From Streptococcus mitis (GTDB lineage: Bacteria > Bacillota > Bacilli > Lactobacillales > Streptococcaceae), in contig NZ_JPFW01000006.1 of NCBI RefSeq assembly GCF_000722705.1, positions 30,668 through 94,667 of the forward strand: 64,000 bases of DNA, given 5' to 3'. Below are positions 1-9,200 of this stretch, piece by piece (the stretch's first letter is position 1; each line of letters starts with the position of its first letter). A program made the position numbers and the translations under genes. A model generated the notes under the pieces. That model did no database searches, was not told the DNA's origin, and saw only the letters and a list, made by a program, of their open reading frames with translations.

Positions 1-1
1 C

Positions 2-304
2 AAGTCAGAAGAAGTAGCAGAGCTCTTTAACCTGCCTGACTATACTTATCCAGTTTTTGGGATGGCACTGGGGCTTCCAAATGAAGAACATGAAGTCAAA
101 CCCCGCTTGCCATTGAATCAGGTGGTATTTGAGGAGGAATATCAGGAGCAAACAGTTGATGTGATTGAGGCTTATGACCGTGTACAGGCTGACTATGCTG
201 GAGCGCGTGCAACCACAAGCTGGAGTCAGCGTCTAGCAGAACAGTTTGGTCAAGCAGAACCAAGCTCAACTAGAAAAAATCTTGAACAGAAGAAGTTATT
301 GTAG
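2..304 (+). CDS. NfrA-like NADPH-dependent nitroreductase/flavin reductase, C-terminal fragment
   Basis: The reading frame is open from the window edge (codons start at base 2) to the TAG at 302-304, so only about 100 C-terminal residues are present. The visible segment carries a Tyr-Pro-Val-Phe-Gly-Met-Ala-Leu-Gly-Leu-Pro stretch followed by a Pro-rich loop and 'LPLNQVVFEEEY'. This resembles the C-terminal half of NfrA-type FMN oxidoreductases, which reduce flavins or nitro compounds with NADPH. An internal ATG at 62 is not taken as the start because coding continues upstream of it. The gene ends 13 bp before der. The family call rests on the tail alone, so the substrate is unknown. Confidence 0.7.
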   Translation, partial: KSEEVAELFNLPDYTYPVFGMALGLPNEEHEVKPRLPLNQVVFEEEYQEQTVDVIEAYDRVQADYAGARATTSWSQRLAEQFGQAEPSSTRKNLEQKKLL

Positions 305-317
305 AAAGTGAGAAATT

Positions 318-1628
318 ATGGCCCTACCAACTATTGCCATTGTAGGACGTCCCAATGTTGGGAAATCAACCCTATTTAATCGGATCGCTGGTGAGCGAAT
401 CTCCATTGTAGAAGATGTCGAAGGAGTGACACGTGACCGTATCTATGCGACGGGTGAGTGGCTCAATCGTTCGTTTAGCATGATTGATACAGGAGGAATC
501 GATGATGTCGATGCTCCTTTCATGGAACAAATAAAGCACCAGGCAGAAATTGCCATGGAAGAAGCTGATGTTATCGTTTTTGTCGTGTCTGGTAAGGAAG
601 GAATTACTGATGCGGACGAATACGTAGCCCGTAAGCTTTATAAGACCCATAAACCAGTTATCCTCGCAGTTAACAAGGTGGACAACCCTGAGATGCGAAA
701 TGATATCTATGATTTCTATGCTCTCGGTTTGGGTGAACCCTTGCCTATCTCATCTGTTCATGGTATCGGTACAGGGGATGTCCTAGACGCCATCGTAGAA
801 AATCTTCCACATGAATATGAAGAAGAAAATCCAGATGTGATTAAGTTTAGTCTGATTGGTCGTCCAAACGTTGGAAAATCAAGCTTGATTAATGCTATTT
901 TGGGAGAAGATCGTGTCATTGCTAGTCCTGTTGCTGGAACAACGCGTGACGCCATTGATACCCACTTTACAGATACAGATGGTCAAGAGTTTACCATGAT
1001 TGATACGGCTGGTATGCGTAAGTCTGGTAAGGTTTATGAAAATACCGAGAAATACTCTGTCATGCGTGCCATGCGTGCTATTGACCGCTCAGATGTGGTC
1101 TTGATGGTCATCAATGCGGAAGAAGGCATCCGTGAATACGACAAGCGTATTGCAGGATTTGCCCATGAAGCTGGTAAAGGGATGATTATCGTTGTCAACA
1201 AGTGGGATACGCTTGAAAAAGACAACCACACCATGAAAAACTGGGAAGAAGATATCCGTGAGCAGTTCCAATACTTGCCTTACGCACCGATTATCTTTGT
1301 ATCAGCCTTGACCAAGCAACGTCTCCACAAACTGCCTGAGATGATCAAGCAAATCAGCGAAAGTCAAAATACACGTATTCCATCAGCTGTCTTGAACGAT
1401 GTCATCATGGATGCCATTGCCATCAACCCAACACCGACAGACAAAGGGAAACGTCTTAAGATCTTCTATGCGACCCAAGTGGCAACCAAACCACCAACCT
1501 TTGTCATCTTTGTCAATGAAGAAGAACTCATGCACTTTTCTTACCTGCGTTTCTTGGAAAATCAAATCCGCAAGGCCTTTGTCTTTGAAGGAACCCCAAT
1601 CCATCTCATCGCAAGAAAACGTAAATAA
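318..1628 (+). CDS. der: GTPase Der (EngA), ribosome assembly
   Basis: Der is an essential GTPase with two tandem G domains that acts in 50S ribosomal subunit maturation. The 436-residue product is full length. The first P-loop, GRPNVGKS, lies at residues 10-17 and the second at about 181-188; NKVD and NKWD guanine-specificity motifs and DT(G/A)G switch motifs are present in both domains. The basic C-terminal KH-like domain ends in RKRK. A strong terminator follows directly. The last ~70 bp of the gene and its terminator are repeated downstream at 2069-2177, so this 3' end has been a recombination site. Confidence 0.97.
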   Translation: MALPTIAIVGRPNVGKSTLFNRIAGERISIVEDVEGVTRDRIYATGEWLNRSFSMIDTGGIDDVDAPFMEQIKHQAEIAMEEADVIVFVVSGKEGITDADEYVARKLYKTHKPVILAVNKVDNPEMRNDIYDFYALGLGEPLPISSVHGIGTGDVLDAIVENLPHEYEEENPDVIKFSLIGRPNVGKSSLINAILGEDRVIASPVAGTTRDAIDTHFTDTDGQEFTMIDTAGMRKSGKVYENTEKYSVMRAMRAIDRSDVVLMVINAEEGIREYDKRIAGFAHEAGKGMIIVVNKWDTLEKDNHTMKNWEEDIREQFQYLPYAPIIFVSALTKQRLHKLPEMIKQISESQNTRIPSAVLNDVIMDAIAINPTPTDKGKRLKIFYATQVATKPPTFVIFVNEEELMHFSYLRFLENQIRKAFVFEGTPIHLIARKRK

Positions 1629-1636
1629 AAAAGTAG

Positions 1637-1665
1637 AATCTGGAATGACATTTCCAGATTTTTTT
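1637..1665 (+). terminator. rho-independent terminator after der
   Basis: An eight-pair stem (ATCTGGAA / TTCCAGAT) around a short TGACAT-type loop is followed by a T7 run. It lies 9 bp after the der stop codon. A near-identical copy lies at 2150-2177 as part of the duplicated cassette. Confidence 0.85.
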
Positions 1666-1711
1666 GATAGAATGAAGTTGAAGAAAGCGCTAACAAAGAG
1701 AGGTGTCGATA

Positions 1712-2056
1712 ATGAAACTGTCGTTTAATCAATTGATACTCTTATTTCCTTGTTTTTACTTTTACTTTTTCTATTGGATAGACAATGCTGATAGAAACAG
1801 TAAGTTTTTCCCCATTATCTACTATTTTTACTGGATTTATTTTTCCCTTTTAGCTCTGTTTAGTCTGGATCTGACAATTTTTTCATTCTTATTTTTCCCT
1901 CTTGTTCTCAAACATGTATCAGATATGAGTGCTTGGGGTGTTTGGTTGCTGTTGATAGTCCTATCTCTAGGCAGTGACTGGCTAGACTACATCTTCTTCA
2001 AAAAAATGTTTCGTTTGAGACGGGAACTAGGGAAGTCTAAAGGCGGAAGGCATTGA
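1712..2056 (+). CDS. small hydrophobic membrane protein, copy 1
   Basis: I do not recognise this family. The product is 114 residues, very rich in Phe, Tyr and Leu, with about three hydrophobic stretches and a basic C-terminus ending KSKGGRH, so it is probably an inner-membrane protein with a cytoplasmic positive tail. The ATG at 1712 is preferred over a GTG at 1703 because the AGAGAGG ribosome site at 1697-1703 is correctly spaced for the ATG. The next gene but one is a paralogue with roughly half the residues identical by eye and the same C-terminal tail. Function is unknown. Confidence 0.75.
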   Translation: MKLSFNQLILLFPCFYFYFFYWIDNADRNSKFFPIIYYFYWIYFSLLALFSLDLTIFSFLFFPLVLKHVSDMSAWGVWLLLIVLSLGSDWLDYIFFKKMFRLRRELGKSKGGRH

Positions 2057-2068
2057 TTTATACTCTTC

Positions 2069-2140
2069 GAAAATCAAATCCACAAGGCCTTTGTCTTTGA
2101 AGGAACACCAATCCATCCTATCGCAAGAAAACGTAAATAA
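2069..2140 (+). pseudogene. duplicated 3' fragment of der
   Basis: These 72 bases encode the last 23 residues of Der again (from Glu-Asn-Gln-Ile to Arg-Lys-Arg-Lys-stop) with only a few base changes. The fragment has no start site and directly follows a short stretch, ATACTCTTCGAAAATC, that matches the outer end of a BOX repeat. It marks the left junction of a tandem duplication or cassette insertion. Confidence 0.85.
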
Positions 2141-2149
2141 AAAAGTAGG

Positions 2150-2177
2150 ATCTGGAATGACATTTCCAGATTTTTTT
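2150..2177 (+). terminator. duplicated der-type terminator
   Basis: Same stem and T run as the terminator after der, carried in the duplicated block upstream of the second small membrane protein gene. Confidence 0.8.
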
Positions 2178-2220
2178 GATAGAATGAAGATGAAGAAAAC
2201 GCTATCAAAGCGAGGTGTTG

Positions 2221-2559
2221 ATGATGGAACATTTGTTTAAATTCTTACTTTTAGCACCTTACTTTTATTTTGATAACTGGATTGAGAAGGGCAATAGAGA
2301 GAGTAAGTTTTTCCCAATATTTTACTATTTTTACTGGTTTTATTTTCCGCTCTTTACCTTGCTTGGAATATTCATGGCAGTTGTTTCAATCTTTTTTATC
2401 ACTATACTTTTAAAAAATTGGACAGATATCAGGTCTTGGGGTATTTGGTTTCTTTTTATTCTGCTAGCTATTGGTCTGAATTGGTTAACTTATTCCTGTT
2501 TCAAAAAAATGCTTAGACTAAGAAAGGAGTTAGGAAAGTCTAAGGGTGGAAGACATTGA
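2221..2559 (+). CDS. small hydrophobic membrane protein, copy 2
   Basis: This is a paralogue of the 1712-2056 product: about 112 residues, Phe/Tyr/Leu-rich, with predicted membrane segments and an identical KSKGGRH C-terminus. The CGAGGTG ribosome site at 2211-2217 sits at the same place as in copy 1. Start codons at 2215 (GTG), 2221 and 2224 (ATG) are all possible; 2221/2224 give the best spacing. The body has diverged strongly from copy 1, although the ~150 bp upstream flank is almost identical between copies. Function is unknown. Confidence 0.72.
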   Translation: MMEHLFKFLLLAPYFYFDNWIEKGNRESKFFPIFYYFYWFYFPLFTLLGIFMAVVSIFFITILLKNWTDIRSWGIWFLFILLAIGLNWLTYSCFKKMLRLRKELGKSKGGRH

Positions 2560-2591
2560 TTTATATGGTTTTTATTGATAGGAGGTAGCTT

Positions 2592-2879
2592 ATGGAACGT
2601 CTAAAATCATTTATTACACGCTATTCTAAGGTCTATATTGGTTTAGTTCTGTTGATCTGGATTGCTTTCTTCTTTCTTCCTTGGGGCAGTCCGATTCTGG
2701 GGGGAAAGATTGACCTCTTCAGCATACAGAAAGTCTTGCTAGTTTTTGGAATTCTGTCGATTTTGATGGCCTTGCTGTCCAAGAAAGTCAGTCTCTTTGT
2801 TTTTGGATTGATCTGCTGTTTTTCTCTTTGGATTAATCTATTTATCCTATTTGCGATTTTGCCGATTTTTGGCAATTAA
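2592..2879 (+). CDS. small membrane protein, unknown
   Basis: A 95-residue hydrophobic protein with about three predicted membrane spans (around residues 15-30, 43-62 and 66-90) and a short basic cytoplasmic N-terminus. A strong ribosome site (AGGAGG, 2581-2586) precedes the ATG. It follows the two small membrane proteins at 32 bp spacing and is followed by a terminator, so the last gene or two may form a unit. I do not recognise the family. Confidence 0.72.
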   Translation: MERLKSFITRYSKVYIGLVLLIWIAFFFLPWGSPILGGKIDLFSIQKVLLVFGILSILMALLSKKVSLFVFGLICCFSLWINLFILFAILPIFGN

Positions 2880-2897
2880 AGTATCATAAAAGTCAGA

Positions 2898-2930
2898 GAG
2901 GTTAGCTTGGAAACTAGCCTCTTTTTCCTT
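2898..2930 (+). terminator. rho-independent terminator
   Basis: GAGGTTAG pairs with CTAGCCTC (one G-T pair), followed by a T5 run. It separates the small membrane protein genes from secA. Confidence 0.75.
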
Positions 2931-2950
2931 TTCAAAATGGGGATTCTTCC

Positions 2951-2979
2951 TTGAAAATAATCAGTAATTGTGCTAAAAT
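2951..2979 (+). promoter_or_regulatory. secA promoter
   Basis: TTGAAA at 2951-2956 and TAAAAT at 2974-2979 are separated by 17 bp, with an extended -10 TG at 2971-2972. It lies 45 bp upstream of the secA start codon. Confidence 0.75.
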
Positions 2980-3024
2980 TAAAAGAACATTCTAAAATAT
3001 TCGGAATTTAAAGTAAGGAAAAAC

Positions 3025-5538
3025 ATGGCTAATATTTTAAAAACAATTATCGAAAATGATAAAGGAGAAATCCGTCGTCTGGAAAAGATGGCTGATAAGG
3101 TTTTCAAATACGAAGACCAAATGGCTGCTTTGACTGACGACCAACTAAAAGCAAAAACAGTTGAATTTAAAGAACGTTATCAAAATGGAGAATCACTGGA
3201 TTCATTGCTTTATGAAGCATTTGCGGTTGTCCGTGAGGGTGCCAAACGTGTCCTAGGTCTCTTCCCATATAAGGTTCAGGTCATGGGAGGAATCGTTCTT
3301 CACCATGGTGACGTGCCAGAGATGCGTACAGGGGAAGGGAAAACCTTGACTGCGACTATGCCAGTATACCTCAATGCCCTTTCAGGTAAAGGGGTTCACG
3401 TAGTTACGGTCAATGAATACCTATCAGAACGTGACGCGACTGAGATGGGTGAATTGTACTCATGGCTTGGCTTGTCAGTAGGAATCAACTTGGCTGCCAA
3501 ATCTCCAATGGAGAAAAAAGAAGCCTATGAGTGTGATATCACTTACTCAACCAACTCAGAAATCGGATTTGACTATCTTCGTGATAACATGGTCGTTCGC
3601 GCTGAAAACATGGTACAACGTCCGCTTAACTATGCCTTGGTCGATGAGGTTGACTCTATCTTGATTGACGAAGCCCGTACACCATTGATCGTATCAGGTG
3701 CTAACGCGGTTGAAACCAGTCAGCTCTACCATATGGCAGACCACTATGTAAAATCTTTGGACAAAGACGACTACATTATCGATGTGCAGTCTAAGACTAT
3801 TGGTTTGTCTGATTCAGGGATTGACAAGGCTGAAAGCTACTTCAAGCTTGAAAATCTCTATGATATCGAAAACGTGGCTTTGACTCACTTTATCGATAAT
3901 GCCCTTCGTGCCAACTACATCATGCTTCTTGATATTGACTATGTGGTCAGCGAAGAGCAAGAAATCTTGATTGTCGACCAATTTACAGGTCGTACTATGG
4001 AAGGTCGTCGTTATTCTGATGGATTGCACCAAGCCATTGAAGCTAAAGAAGGTGTGCCAATCCAGGATGAAACCAAGACATCTGCCTCAATCACTTACCA
4101 AAACCTCTTCCGTATGTACAAGAAATTGTCTGGTATGACGGGTACAGGTAAGACTGAGGAAGAAGAATTCCGTGAAATTTACAACATTCGTGTTATTCCA
4201 ATCCCAACAAACCGTCCTGTCCAACGTATTGACCACTCAGACCTTCTTTATGCAAGTATCGAGGCTAAGTTTAAGGCGGTTGTCGAAGACGTTAAGGCTC
4301 GTTACCAAAAGGGTCAGCCTGTCTTGGTTGGTACAGTAGCGGTTGAAACTAGTGACTATATTTCTAAGAAATTGGTCGCAGCTGGCGTTCCTCACGAAGT
4401 CTTGAATGCCAAAAACCACTATAAAGAAGCCCAAATCATCATGAATGCTGGTCAACGTGGTGCTGTTACTATCGCAACCAACATGGCTGGTCGTGGTACC
4501 GACATCAAGCTTGGTGAAGGGGTTCGCGAATTGGGTGGACTTTGTGTTATCGGTACAGAACGCCATGAAAGCCGTCGTATCGATAACCAGCTTCGTGGAC
4601 GTTCAGGTCGTCAAGGAGACCCAGGTGAGTCACAATTCTACCTATCTCTTGAAGATGATTTGATGAAACGTTTTGGTTCTGAACGCTTGAAAGGAATCTT
4701 TGAACGTCTCAACATGTCTGAAGAGGCGATTGAGTCTCGTATGTTGACACGTCAGGTTGAAGCAGCGCAAAAACGTGTCGAAGGAAATAACTACGATACT
4801 CGTAAACAAGTCCTTCAATACGACGATGTCATGCGTGAACAACGTGAGATTATCTATGCTCAACGTTACGATGTCATCACTGCAGACCGTGATTTGGCAC
4901 CTGAAATTCAGGCTATGATCAAACGCACGATTGGTCGTGTCGTTGATGGTCATGCGCGTGCCAAACAGGATGAAAAATTAGAAGCAATTTTGAACTTTGC
5001 TAAGTACAACTTGCTTCCTGAAGATTCAATTTCAATCGAAGACTTGTCAGGCTTGTCTGATAAGGCCATTAAGGAAGAGCTCTTCCAACGTGCCTTGCAA
5101 GTTTACGATAGTCAGGTTTCAAAACTACGCGATGAAGAAGCAGTCAAAGAATTCCAAAAAGTTTTGATTCTACGAGTGGTAGATAACAAGTGGACAGATC
5201 ATATCGATGCCCTCGATCAATTGCGTAACGCGGTTGGACTTCGTGGCTATGCTCAGAACAACCCAGTTGTTGAGTATCAGGCAGAAGGTTTCCGTATGTT
5301 TAATGATATGATTGGTTCGATTGAGTTTGATGTGACACGTTTGATGATGAAAGCACAAATTCATGAACAAGAAAGACCACAAGCAGAACACCATATCAGT
5401 ACAACAGCGACTCGCAATATCGCTGCCCACCAAGCAAACATGCCAGAAGATTTGGATTTGAGCCAGATTGGACGGAATGAACTTTGCCCATGTGGTTCTG
5501 GTAAGAAGTTTAAAAACTGTCACGGTAAAAGACAATAA
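3025..5538 (+). CDS. secA: preprotein translocase ATPase SecA
   Basis: SecA is the ATPase that drives proteins through the SecYEG channel. The 837-residue length is normal for streptococcal SecA1. Visible motifs include Walker A in 'MRTGEGKT' near residue 100, the Walker B-type VDEVDS near 206, GTGKTEEEE and NMAGRGTDI of the second helicase fold, and a C-terminal SEC-C zinc motif (C-x-C-x8-C-H) in the last 20 residues. It has its own promoter and a SD (AAGTAAGG) just upstream. A long hairpin follows before the DAHP synthase genes. Confidence 0.98.
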   Translation: MANILKTIIENDKGEIRRLEKMADKVFKYEDQMAALTDDQLKAKTVEFKERYQNGESLDSLLYEAFAVVREGAKRVLGLFPYKVQVMGGIVLHHGDVPEMRTGEGKTLTATMPVYLNALSGKGVHVVTVNEYLSERDATEMGELYSWLGLSVGINLAAKSPMEKKEAYECDITYSTNSEIGFDYLRDNMVVRAENMVQRPLNYALVDEVDSILIDEARTPLIVSGANAVETSQLYHMADHYVKSLDKDDYIIDVQSKTIGLSDSGIDKAESYFKLENLYDIENVALTHFIDNALRANYIMLLDIDYVVSEEQEILIVDQFTGRTMEGRRYSDGLHQAIEAKEGVPIQDETKTSASITYQNLFRMYKKLSGMTGTGKTEEEEFREIYNIRVIPIPTNRPVQRIDHSDLLYASIEAKFKAVVEDVKARYQKGQPVLVGTVAVETSDYISKKLVAAGVPHEVLNAKNHYKEAQIIMNAGQRGAVTIATNMAGRGTDIKLGEGVRELGGLCVIGTERHESRRIDNQLRGRSGRQGDPGESQFYLSLEDDLMKRFGSERLKGIFERLNMSEEAIESRMLTRQVEAAQKRVEGNNYDTRKQVLQYDDVMREQREIIYAQRYDVITADRDLAPEIQAMIKRTIGRVVDGHARAKQDEKLEAILNFAKYNLLPEDSISIEDLSGLSDKAIKEELFQRALQVYDSQVSKLRDEEAVKEFQKVLILRVVDNKWTDHIDALDQLRNAVGLRGYAQNNPVVEYQAEGFRMFNDMIGSIEFDVTRLMMKAQIHEQERPQAEHHISTTATRNIAAHQANMPEDLDLSQIGRNELCPCGSGKKFKNCHGKRQ

Positions 5539-5555
5539 AATGAGATAGTTTAGAG

Positions 5556-5597
5556 GCGGATACCTTGTGAAAAGTAAATTTTTACTTGGTATCCGTT
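5556..5597 (+). terminator. hairpin between secA and DAHP synthase
   Basis: Outer arms GCGGATACC and GGTATCCGT enclose an inner AAGTAAA/TTTACTT arm, giving one long stem. The T run after it is broken (TTTGCTTTAT), so it may be a weak terminator or partial attenuator. Confidence 0.55.
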
Positions 5598-5618
5598 TGC
5601 TTTATAAGGAGATGAGTT

Positions 5619-6650
5619 ATGGTATTTACAGCAAAAAGTCCTAAAATTAATATTGAAGAAGTTCGTGCCTTATCAAAATTGGAAGGCCAAGCTTTGGAGA
5701 GAAAATCACAGCGCGATCAAGAGCTAGAAGCCATTATACGTGGAGAAGACCAACGGATTCTCTTGGTAATCGGGCCATGCTCATCTGACAATGAAGAAGC
5801 TGTTCTTGAGTACGCTAAGCGTTTGGCAGTTTTGCAAGAAGAAGTGGCAGACCGTATCTTTATGGTCATGCGTGTTTACACTGCAAAACCTCGTACTAAC
5901 GGAGATGGCTATAAGGGCTTGATTCACCAGCCTAATGCGGCAGAAGCCCCTAGCCTCATCAACGGAATCAAAGCCGTGCGCCATCTTCACTATCGTGTCA
6001 TCACAGAAACAGGCATGACGACAGCTGACGAAATGCTTTATCCTGAAAATCTTCCGCTTGTAGATGATTTGATTTCTTACATGGCGGTTGGTGCCCGTTC
6101 AGTTGAAGACCAGCAACATCGCTTTGTGGCAAGTGGGGCAGATTTTGCGACTGGTTTTAAAAATCCGACCTCTGGAAATCTCAATGTCATGTTTAATGGG
6201 ATTTATGCTGCTCAAAACAAACAGAGTTTCCTTTTCCTAGGAAAAGAAGTGGAGACAACTGGGAACCCGCTTTCGCATGCCATTCTTCGTGGAGCGACCA
6301 ATGAGTATGGTAAGAATATTCCTAACTACTACTATGATAATTTGATGGACACCATTGCCCAGTATGAGAAGATGGGCTTGGAAAATCCCTTTATCATCGT
6401 GGATACCAATCATGACAACTCTGGTAAGCAATATATGGATCAGATTCGAATTGTCCGCCAGACCTTGATTAACCGTGATTGGAATGAAAAAATCAAGCAG
6501 TACGTTCGTGGCTTTATGATTGAGTCTTATCTAGAAGACGGCCGTCAGAACGAACCGGAAGTATTTGGCAAGTCTATCACAGACCCTTGCCTTGGCTGGG
6601 AAAATACGGAAGCTCTTGTCAGAGAAATCTACCAAACGCTAGGAGAATAA
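5619..6650 (+). CDS. DAHP synthase (class I), copy 1
   Basis: 3-Deoxy-D-arabino-heptulosonate-7-phosphate synthase condenses phosphoenolpyruvate with erythrose-4-phosphate, the first step of aromatic amino acid synthesis. The 343-residue product has the class I signatures: [15 protein letters not shown] near residue 51, [13 protein letters not shown] near 89, and [11 protein letters not shown] near 264, which supply metal and substrate ligands. An AAGGAG site precedes the ATG. A closely related paralogue starts 1 bp after its stop codon, so the pair is co-translated. Such pairs usually differ in allosteric control (Phe or Tyr); which is which cannot be read here. Confidence 0.95.
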   Translation: MVFTAKSPKINIEEVRALSKLEGQALERKSQRDQELEAIIRGEDQRILLVIGPCSSDNEEAVLEYAKRLAVLQEEVADRIFMVMRVYTAKPRTNGDGYKGLIHQPNAAEAPSLINGIKAVRHLHYRVITETGMTTADEMLYPENLPLVDDLISYMAVGARSVEDQQHRFVASGADFATGFKNPTSGNLNVMFNGIYAAQNKQSFLFLGKEVETTGNPLSHAILRGATNEYGKNIPNYYYDNLMDTIAQYEKMGLENPFIIVDTNHDNSGKQYMDQIRIVRQTLINRDWNEKIKQYVRGFMIESYLEDGRQNEPEVFGKSITDPCLGWENTEALVREIYQTLGE

Positions 6651-6651
6651 G

Positions 6652-7683
6652 ATGGCATTTATTGAAAAAGGTCAAGAAATCGATATTGAAGCAATCAAGG
6701 CAGAAACCCAATTGTCTGCGGAAGCCCTGCGACTAAAGGAGCGTCGTGATAGAGAATTGGCAGACATTATTTCAGGAGAAGATGATAGAATTCTTTTGGT
6801 GATTGGTCCTTGCTCTTCTGATAATGAAGAAGCTGTCTTGGAATATGCCCGCCGTTTATCTGCCTTGCAAAAGAAGGTGGCGGACAAGATTTTCATGGTT
6901 ATGCGTGTTTATACTGCCAAACCTCGTACCAATGGAGACGGCTATAAAGGCTTGGTACATCAACCAGATATTTCTAAGGCTCCAAGTCTGATTAATGGCT
7001 TGCAGGCTGTGCGCCAGTTGCACTACCGCGTGATTACAGAGACTGGTTTGACAACGGCGGATGAGATGCTTTATCCGTCAAATCTGGTCTTGGTAGATGA
7101 TTTGGTCAGCTACCATGCTGTGGGAGCTCGTTCTGTGGAAGACCAAGAGCACCGCTTTGTGGCCTCAGGAATTGATTCACCAGTCGGGATGAAAAATCCA
7201 ACCTCTGGAAATTTGGGTGTCATGTTTAATGGCATCTATGCCGCCCAAAACAAACAGACCTTCCTTTTCCATGGCCAAGAAGTTGAGACTTCAGGTAATC
7301 CTTTGGCCCACGTTATCCTCCGTGGAGCAGTCAATGAATATGGGAAAAATGAGCCTAACTTTTACTATGAAACCCTGCTAAATGCCATTGAACGTTATGA
7401 GACAATGGGACTTGAAAATCCTTTTATCCTCATTGACACCAACCATGATAACTCAGGCAAGCAATATATGGAGCAGATTCGAATTGTTCGCCAGACCTTG
7501 CAAAATCGTGATTGGAATGAGAAAATCAAAAAGACGGTTCGAGGCTTTATGATTGAATCCTACCTAGCAGATGGTCGTCAAAACCAACCAGAGGTCTTTG
7601 GTTGCTCTATTACCGATCCTTGCCTAGGTTGGGAAAATACAGAGGCTTTGGTAGAAGAGATTTATGCTACTTTGACAAAATAA
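6652..7683 (+). CDS. DAHP synthase (class I), copy 2
   Basis: Second 343-residue class I DAHP synthase, aligned without gaps to the first over its full length and carrying the same catalytic motifs ([31 protein letters not shown]). The AGGAG ribosome site lies inside the end of the upstream gene and only one base separates the two genes. Differences concentrate in the N-terminal ~30 residues and in surface loops, where feedback inhibitor sites of this family lie, so different inhibitor specificity is a reasonable inference. A terminator-like hairpin follows. Confidence 0.95.
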   Translation: MAFIEKGQEIDIEAIKAETQLSAEALRLKERRDRELADIISGEDDRILLVIGPCSSDNEEAVLEYARRLSALQKKVADKIFMVMRVYTAKPRTNGDGYKGLVHQPDISKAPSLINGLQAVRQLHYRVITETGLTTADEMLYPSNLVLVDDLVSYHAVGARSVEDQEHRFVASGIDSPVGMKNPTSGNLGVMFNGIYAAQNKQTFLFHGQEVETSGNPLAHVILRGAVNEYGKNEPNFYYETLLNAIERYETMGLENPFILIDTNHDNSGKQYMEQIRIVRQTLQNRDWNEKIKKTVRGFMIESYLADGRQNQPEVFGCSITDPCLGWENTEALVEEIYATLTK

Positions 7684-7694
7684 GTGAAAAGGAT

Positions 7695-7720
7695 GGAGTT
7701 GGGGAATCTCAACTCCTTTT
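7695..7720 (+). terminator. terminator-like hairpin before acpS
   Basis: GGAGTTG and CAACTCC form a perfect seven-pair stem followed by TTTT. It ends 7 bp before the acpS start, so it may hide or limit acpS translation as well as terminate. Confidence 0.65.
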
Positions 7721-7727
7721 GATGAGA

Positions 7728-8090
7728 ATGATAGTTGGACACGGAATTGATATCGAGGAATTGGCTTCGATAGAAAGCGCAGTTACACGACATGAAGGTT
7801 TTGCCAAGCGCGTGCTGACCGCTAAGGAAATGGAACGGTTTACCAGTCTTAAAGGGCGCAGGCAAATAGAATATTTGGCTGGTCGCTGGTCGGCTAAAGA
7901 AGCCTTTTCCAAGGCTATGGGAACGGGCATTGGCAAGCTCGGTTTTCAGGATTTAGAAGTCTTGAACAATGAACGCGGGGCGCCTTATTTTAGTCGATCA
8001 CCATTTTCAGGAAAGATTTGGCTGTCTATCAGCCACACAAATCAGTTTGTGACAGCCAGTGTCATTTTGGAGGAAAATCATGAAAGCTAG
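7728..8090 (+). CDS. acpS: holo-(acyl-carrier-protein) synthase AcpS
   Basis: AcpS transfers phosphopantetheine from CoA to the acyl carrier protein of fatty acid synthesis. Taking the ATG at 7728 gives 120 residues beginning MIVGHGIDI, the usual length and start. The metal-binding Asp8 and the helix motif [11 protein letters not shown] (around residues 50-60, catalytic Glu) are present. An earlier in-frame ATG at 7722 adds only two residues. The 3' end overlaps alr by 11 bp, so the two are translationally coupled. No strong SD precedes it; a hairpin lies immediately upstream. Confidence 0.95.
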   Translation: MIVGHGIDIEELASIESAVTRHEGFAKRVLTAKEMERFTSLKGRRQIEYLAGRWSAKEAFSKAMGTGIGKLGFQDLEVLNNERGAPYFSRSPFSGKIWLSISHTNQFVTASVILEENHES

Positions 8091-9183
8091 TCCACATAGA
8101 CCAACCAAGGCTCTGATTCATCTGGGAGCTATTCGACAAAATATTCAGCAAATGGGGGCTCATATCCCTCAAGGAACGCTCAAGTGGGCTGTGGTCAAGG
8201 CCAATGCTTACGGGCATGGGGCAGTAGCTGTTGCCAAGGCAATCCAAGAAGATGTAGACGGCTTTTGCGTTTCCAATATTGATGAAGCCATTGAACTCAG
8301 ACAAGCTGGACTCAGGAAGAAAATCCTTATTTTAGGAGTTTCTGACATCGAAGCAGTTGCTCTAGCTAAAGAATACGACATCACCATGACAGTGGCTGGA
8401 CTGGAGTGGATTCAAGCACTCTTATCTAGGGAGGAAGACCTAGCAGGTTTAACAGTTCACCTCAAGATTGACTCAGGAATGGGACGGATTGGTTTTAGAG
8501 AGGCCGCTGAGGCTAAGCAGGCTAAAGACTTGCTCAAGCAAAAGGGTGCGTTTGTTGAAGGAATCTTTACCCACTTTGCTACTGCAGACGAGGAATCAGA
8601 TGACTACTTTAATGCCCAGTTAGAACGGTTTAAAACTATTTTGGCCAGTATGAAAGGTCTTCCAGAGCTGGTTCATGCTAGCAATTCGGCAACGACTCTT
8701 TGGCACGCAGAGACTATTTTTAACGCGGTTCGTATGGGAGACGCTATGTATGGTCTTAATCCAAGTGGAGAGGTCTTGGACTTGCCTTATGACTTGACTC
8801 CAGCCTTGACCTTGGAATCTGCTCTGGTCCATGTCAAGACGGTTCCAGCTGGAGCTTGTATGGGGTATGGAGCAACTTATCAAGCGGATAGCGAGCAAGT
8901 CATCGCGACCGTGCCAATCGGCTATGCGGATGGTTGGACACGAGATATGCAAAATTTTGCTGTCTTGGTAGATGGGCAATCTTGCCCAATAGTCGGGCGA
9001 GTTTCCATGGATCAAATTACTATTCGATTGCCTAAGCCTTACCCACTCGGAACCAAGGTGACCTTAATTGGCTCCAATGGGGGCAAGGAAATCACAGCTA
9101 CTCAGGTAGCTGCCTACCGTGGGACTATTAACTACGAGGTGGTTTGTCTTCTCAGCGACCGTATTCCGAGAGAATATTATTAA
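8080..9183 (+). CDS. alr: alanine racemase
   Basis: Alr is a PLP enzyme that makes D-alanine for peptidoglycan and teichoic acid. The start at 8080 follows a GGAGG ribosome site inside acpS and gives 367 residues, the family length. The PLP lysine is K40 in [10 protein letters not shown], and the second catalytic residue is the Tyr at 263 in MGYGATY. The fold-type III barrel and C-terminal beta domain motifs (GRVSMDQI) are intact. Alr supplies D-Ala for Ddl, encoded 37 kb downstream. Confidence 0.96.
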   Translation: MKASPHRPTKALIHLGAIRQNIQQMGAHIPQGTLKWAVVKANAYGHGAVAVAKAIQEDVDGFCVSNIDEAIELRQAGLRKKILILGVSDIEAVALAKEYDITMTVAGLEWIQALLSREEDLAGLTVHLKIDSGMGRIGFREAAEAKQAKDLLKQKGAFVEGIFTHFATADEESDDYFNAQLERFKTILASMKGLPELVHASNSATTLWHAETIFNAVRMGDAMYGLNPSGEVLDLPYDLTPALTLESALVHVKTVPAGACMGYGATYQADSEQVIATVPIGYADGWTRDMQNFAVLVDGQSCPIVGRVSMDQITIRLPKPYPLGTKVTLIGSNGGKEITATQVAAYRGTINYEVVCLLSDRIPREYY

Positions 9184-9200
9184 AAAGAAAGGAGTGGAGC

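Noticed and set aside
9144-9200. N-terminal extension of RecG
   Set aside because: It overlaps the end of alr in another frame; the ATG at 9201 has the ribosome site and the family start.
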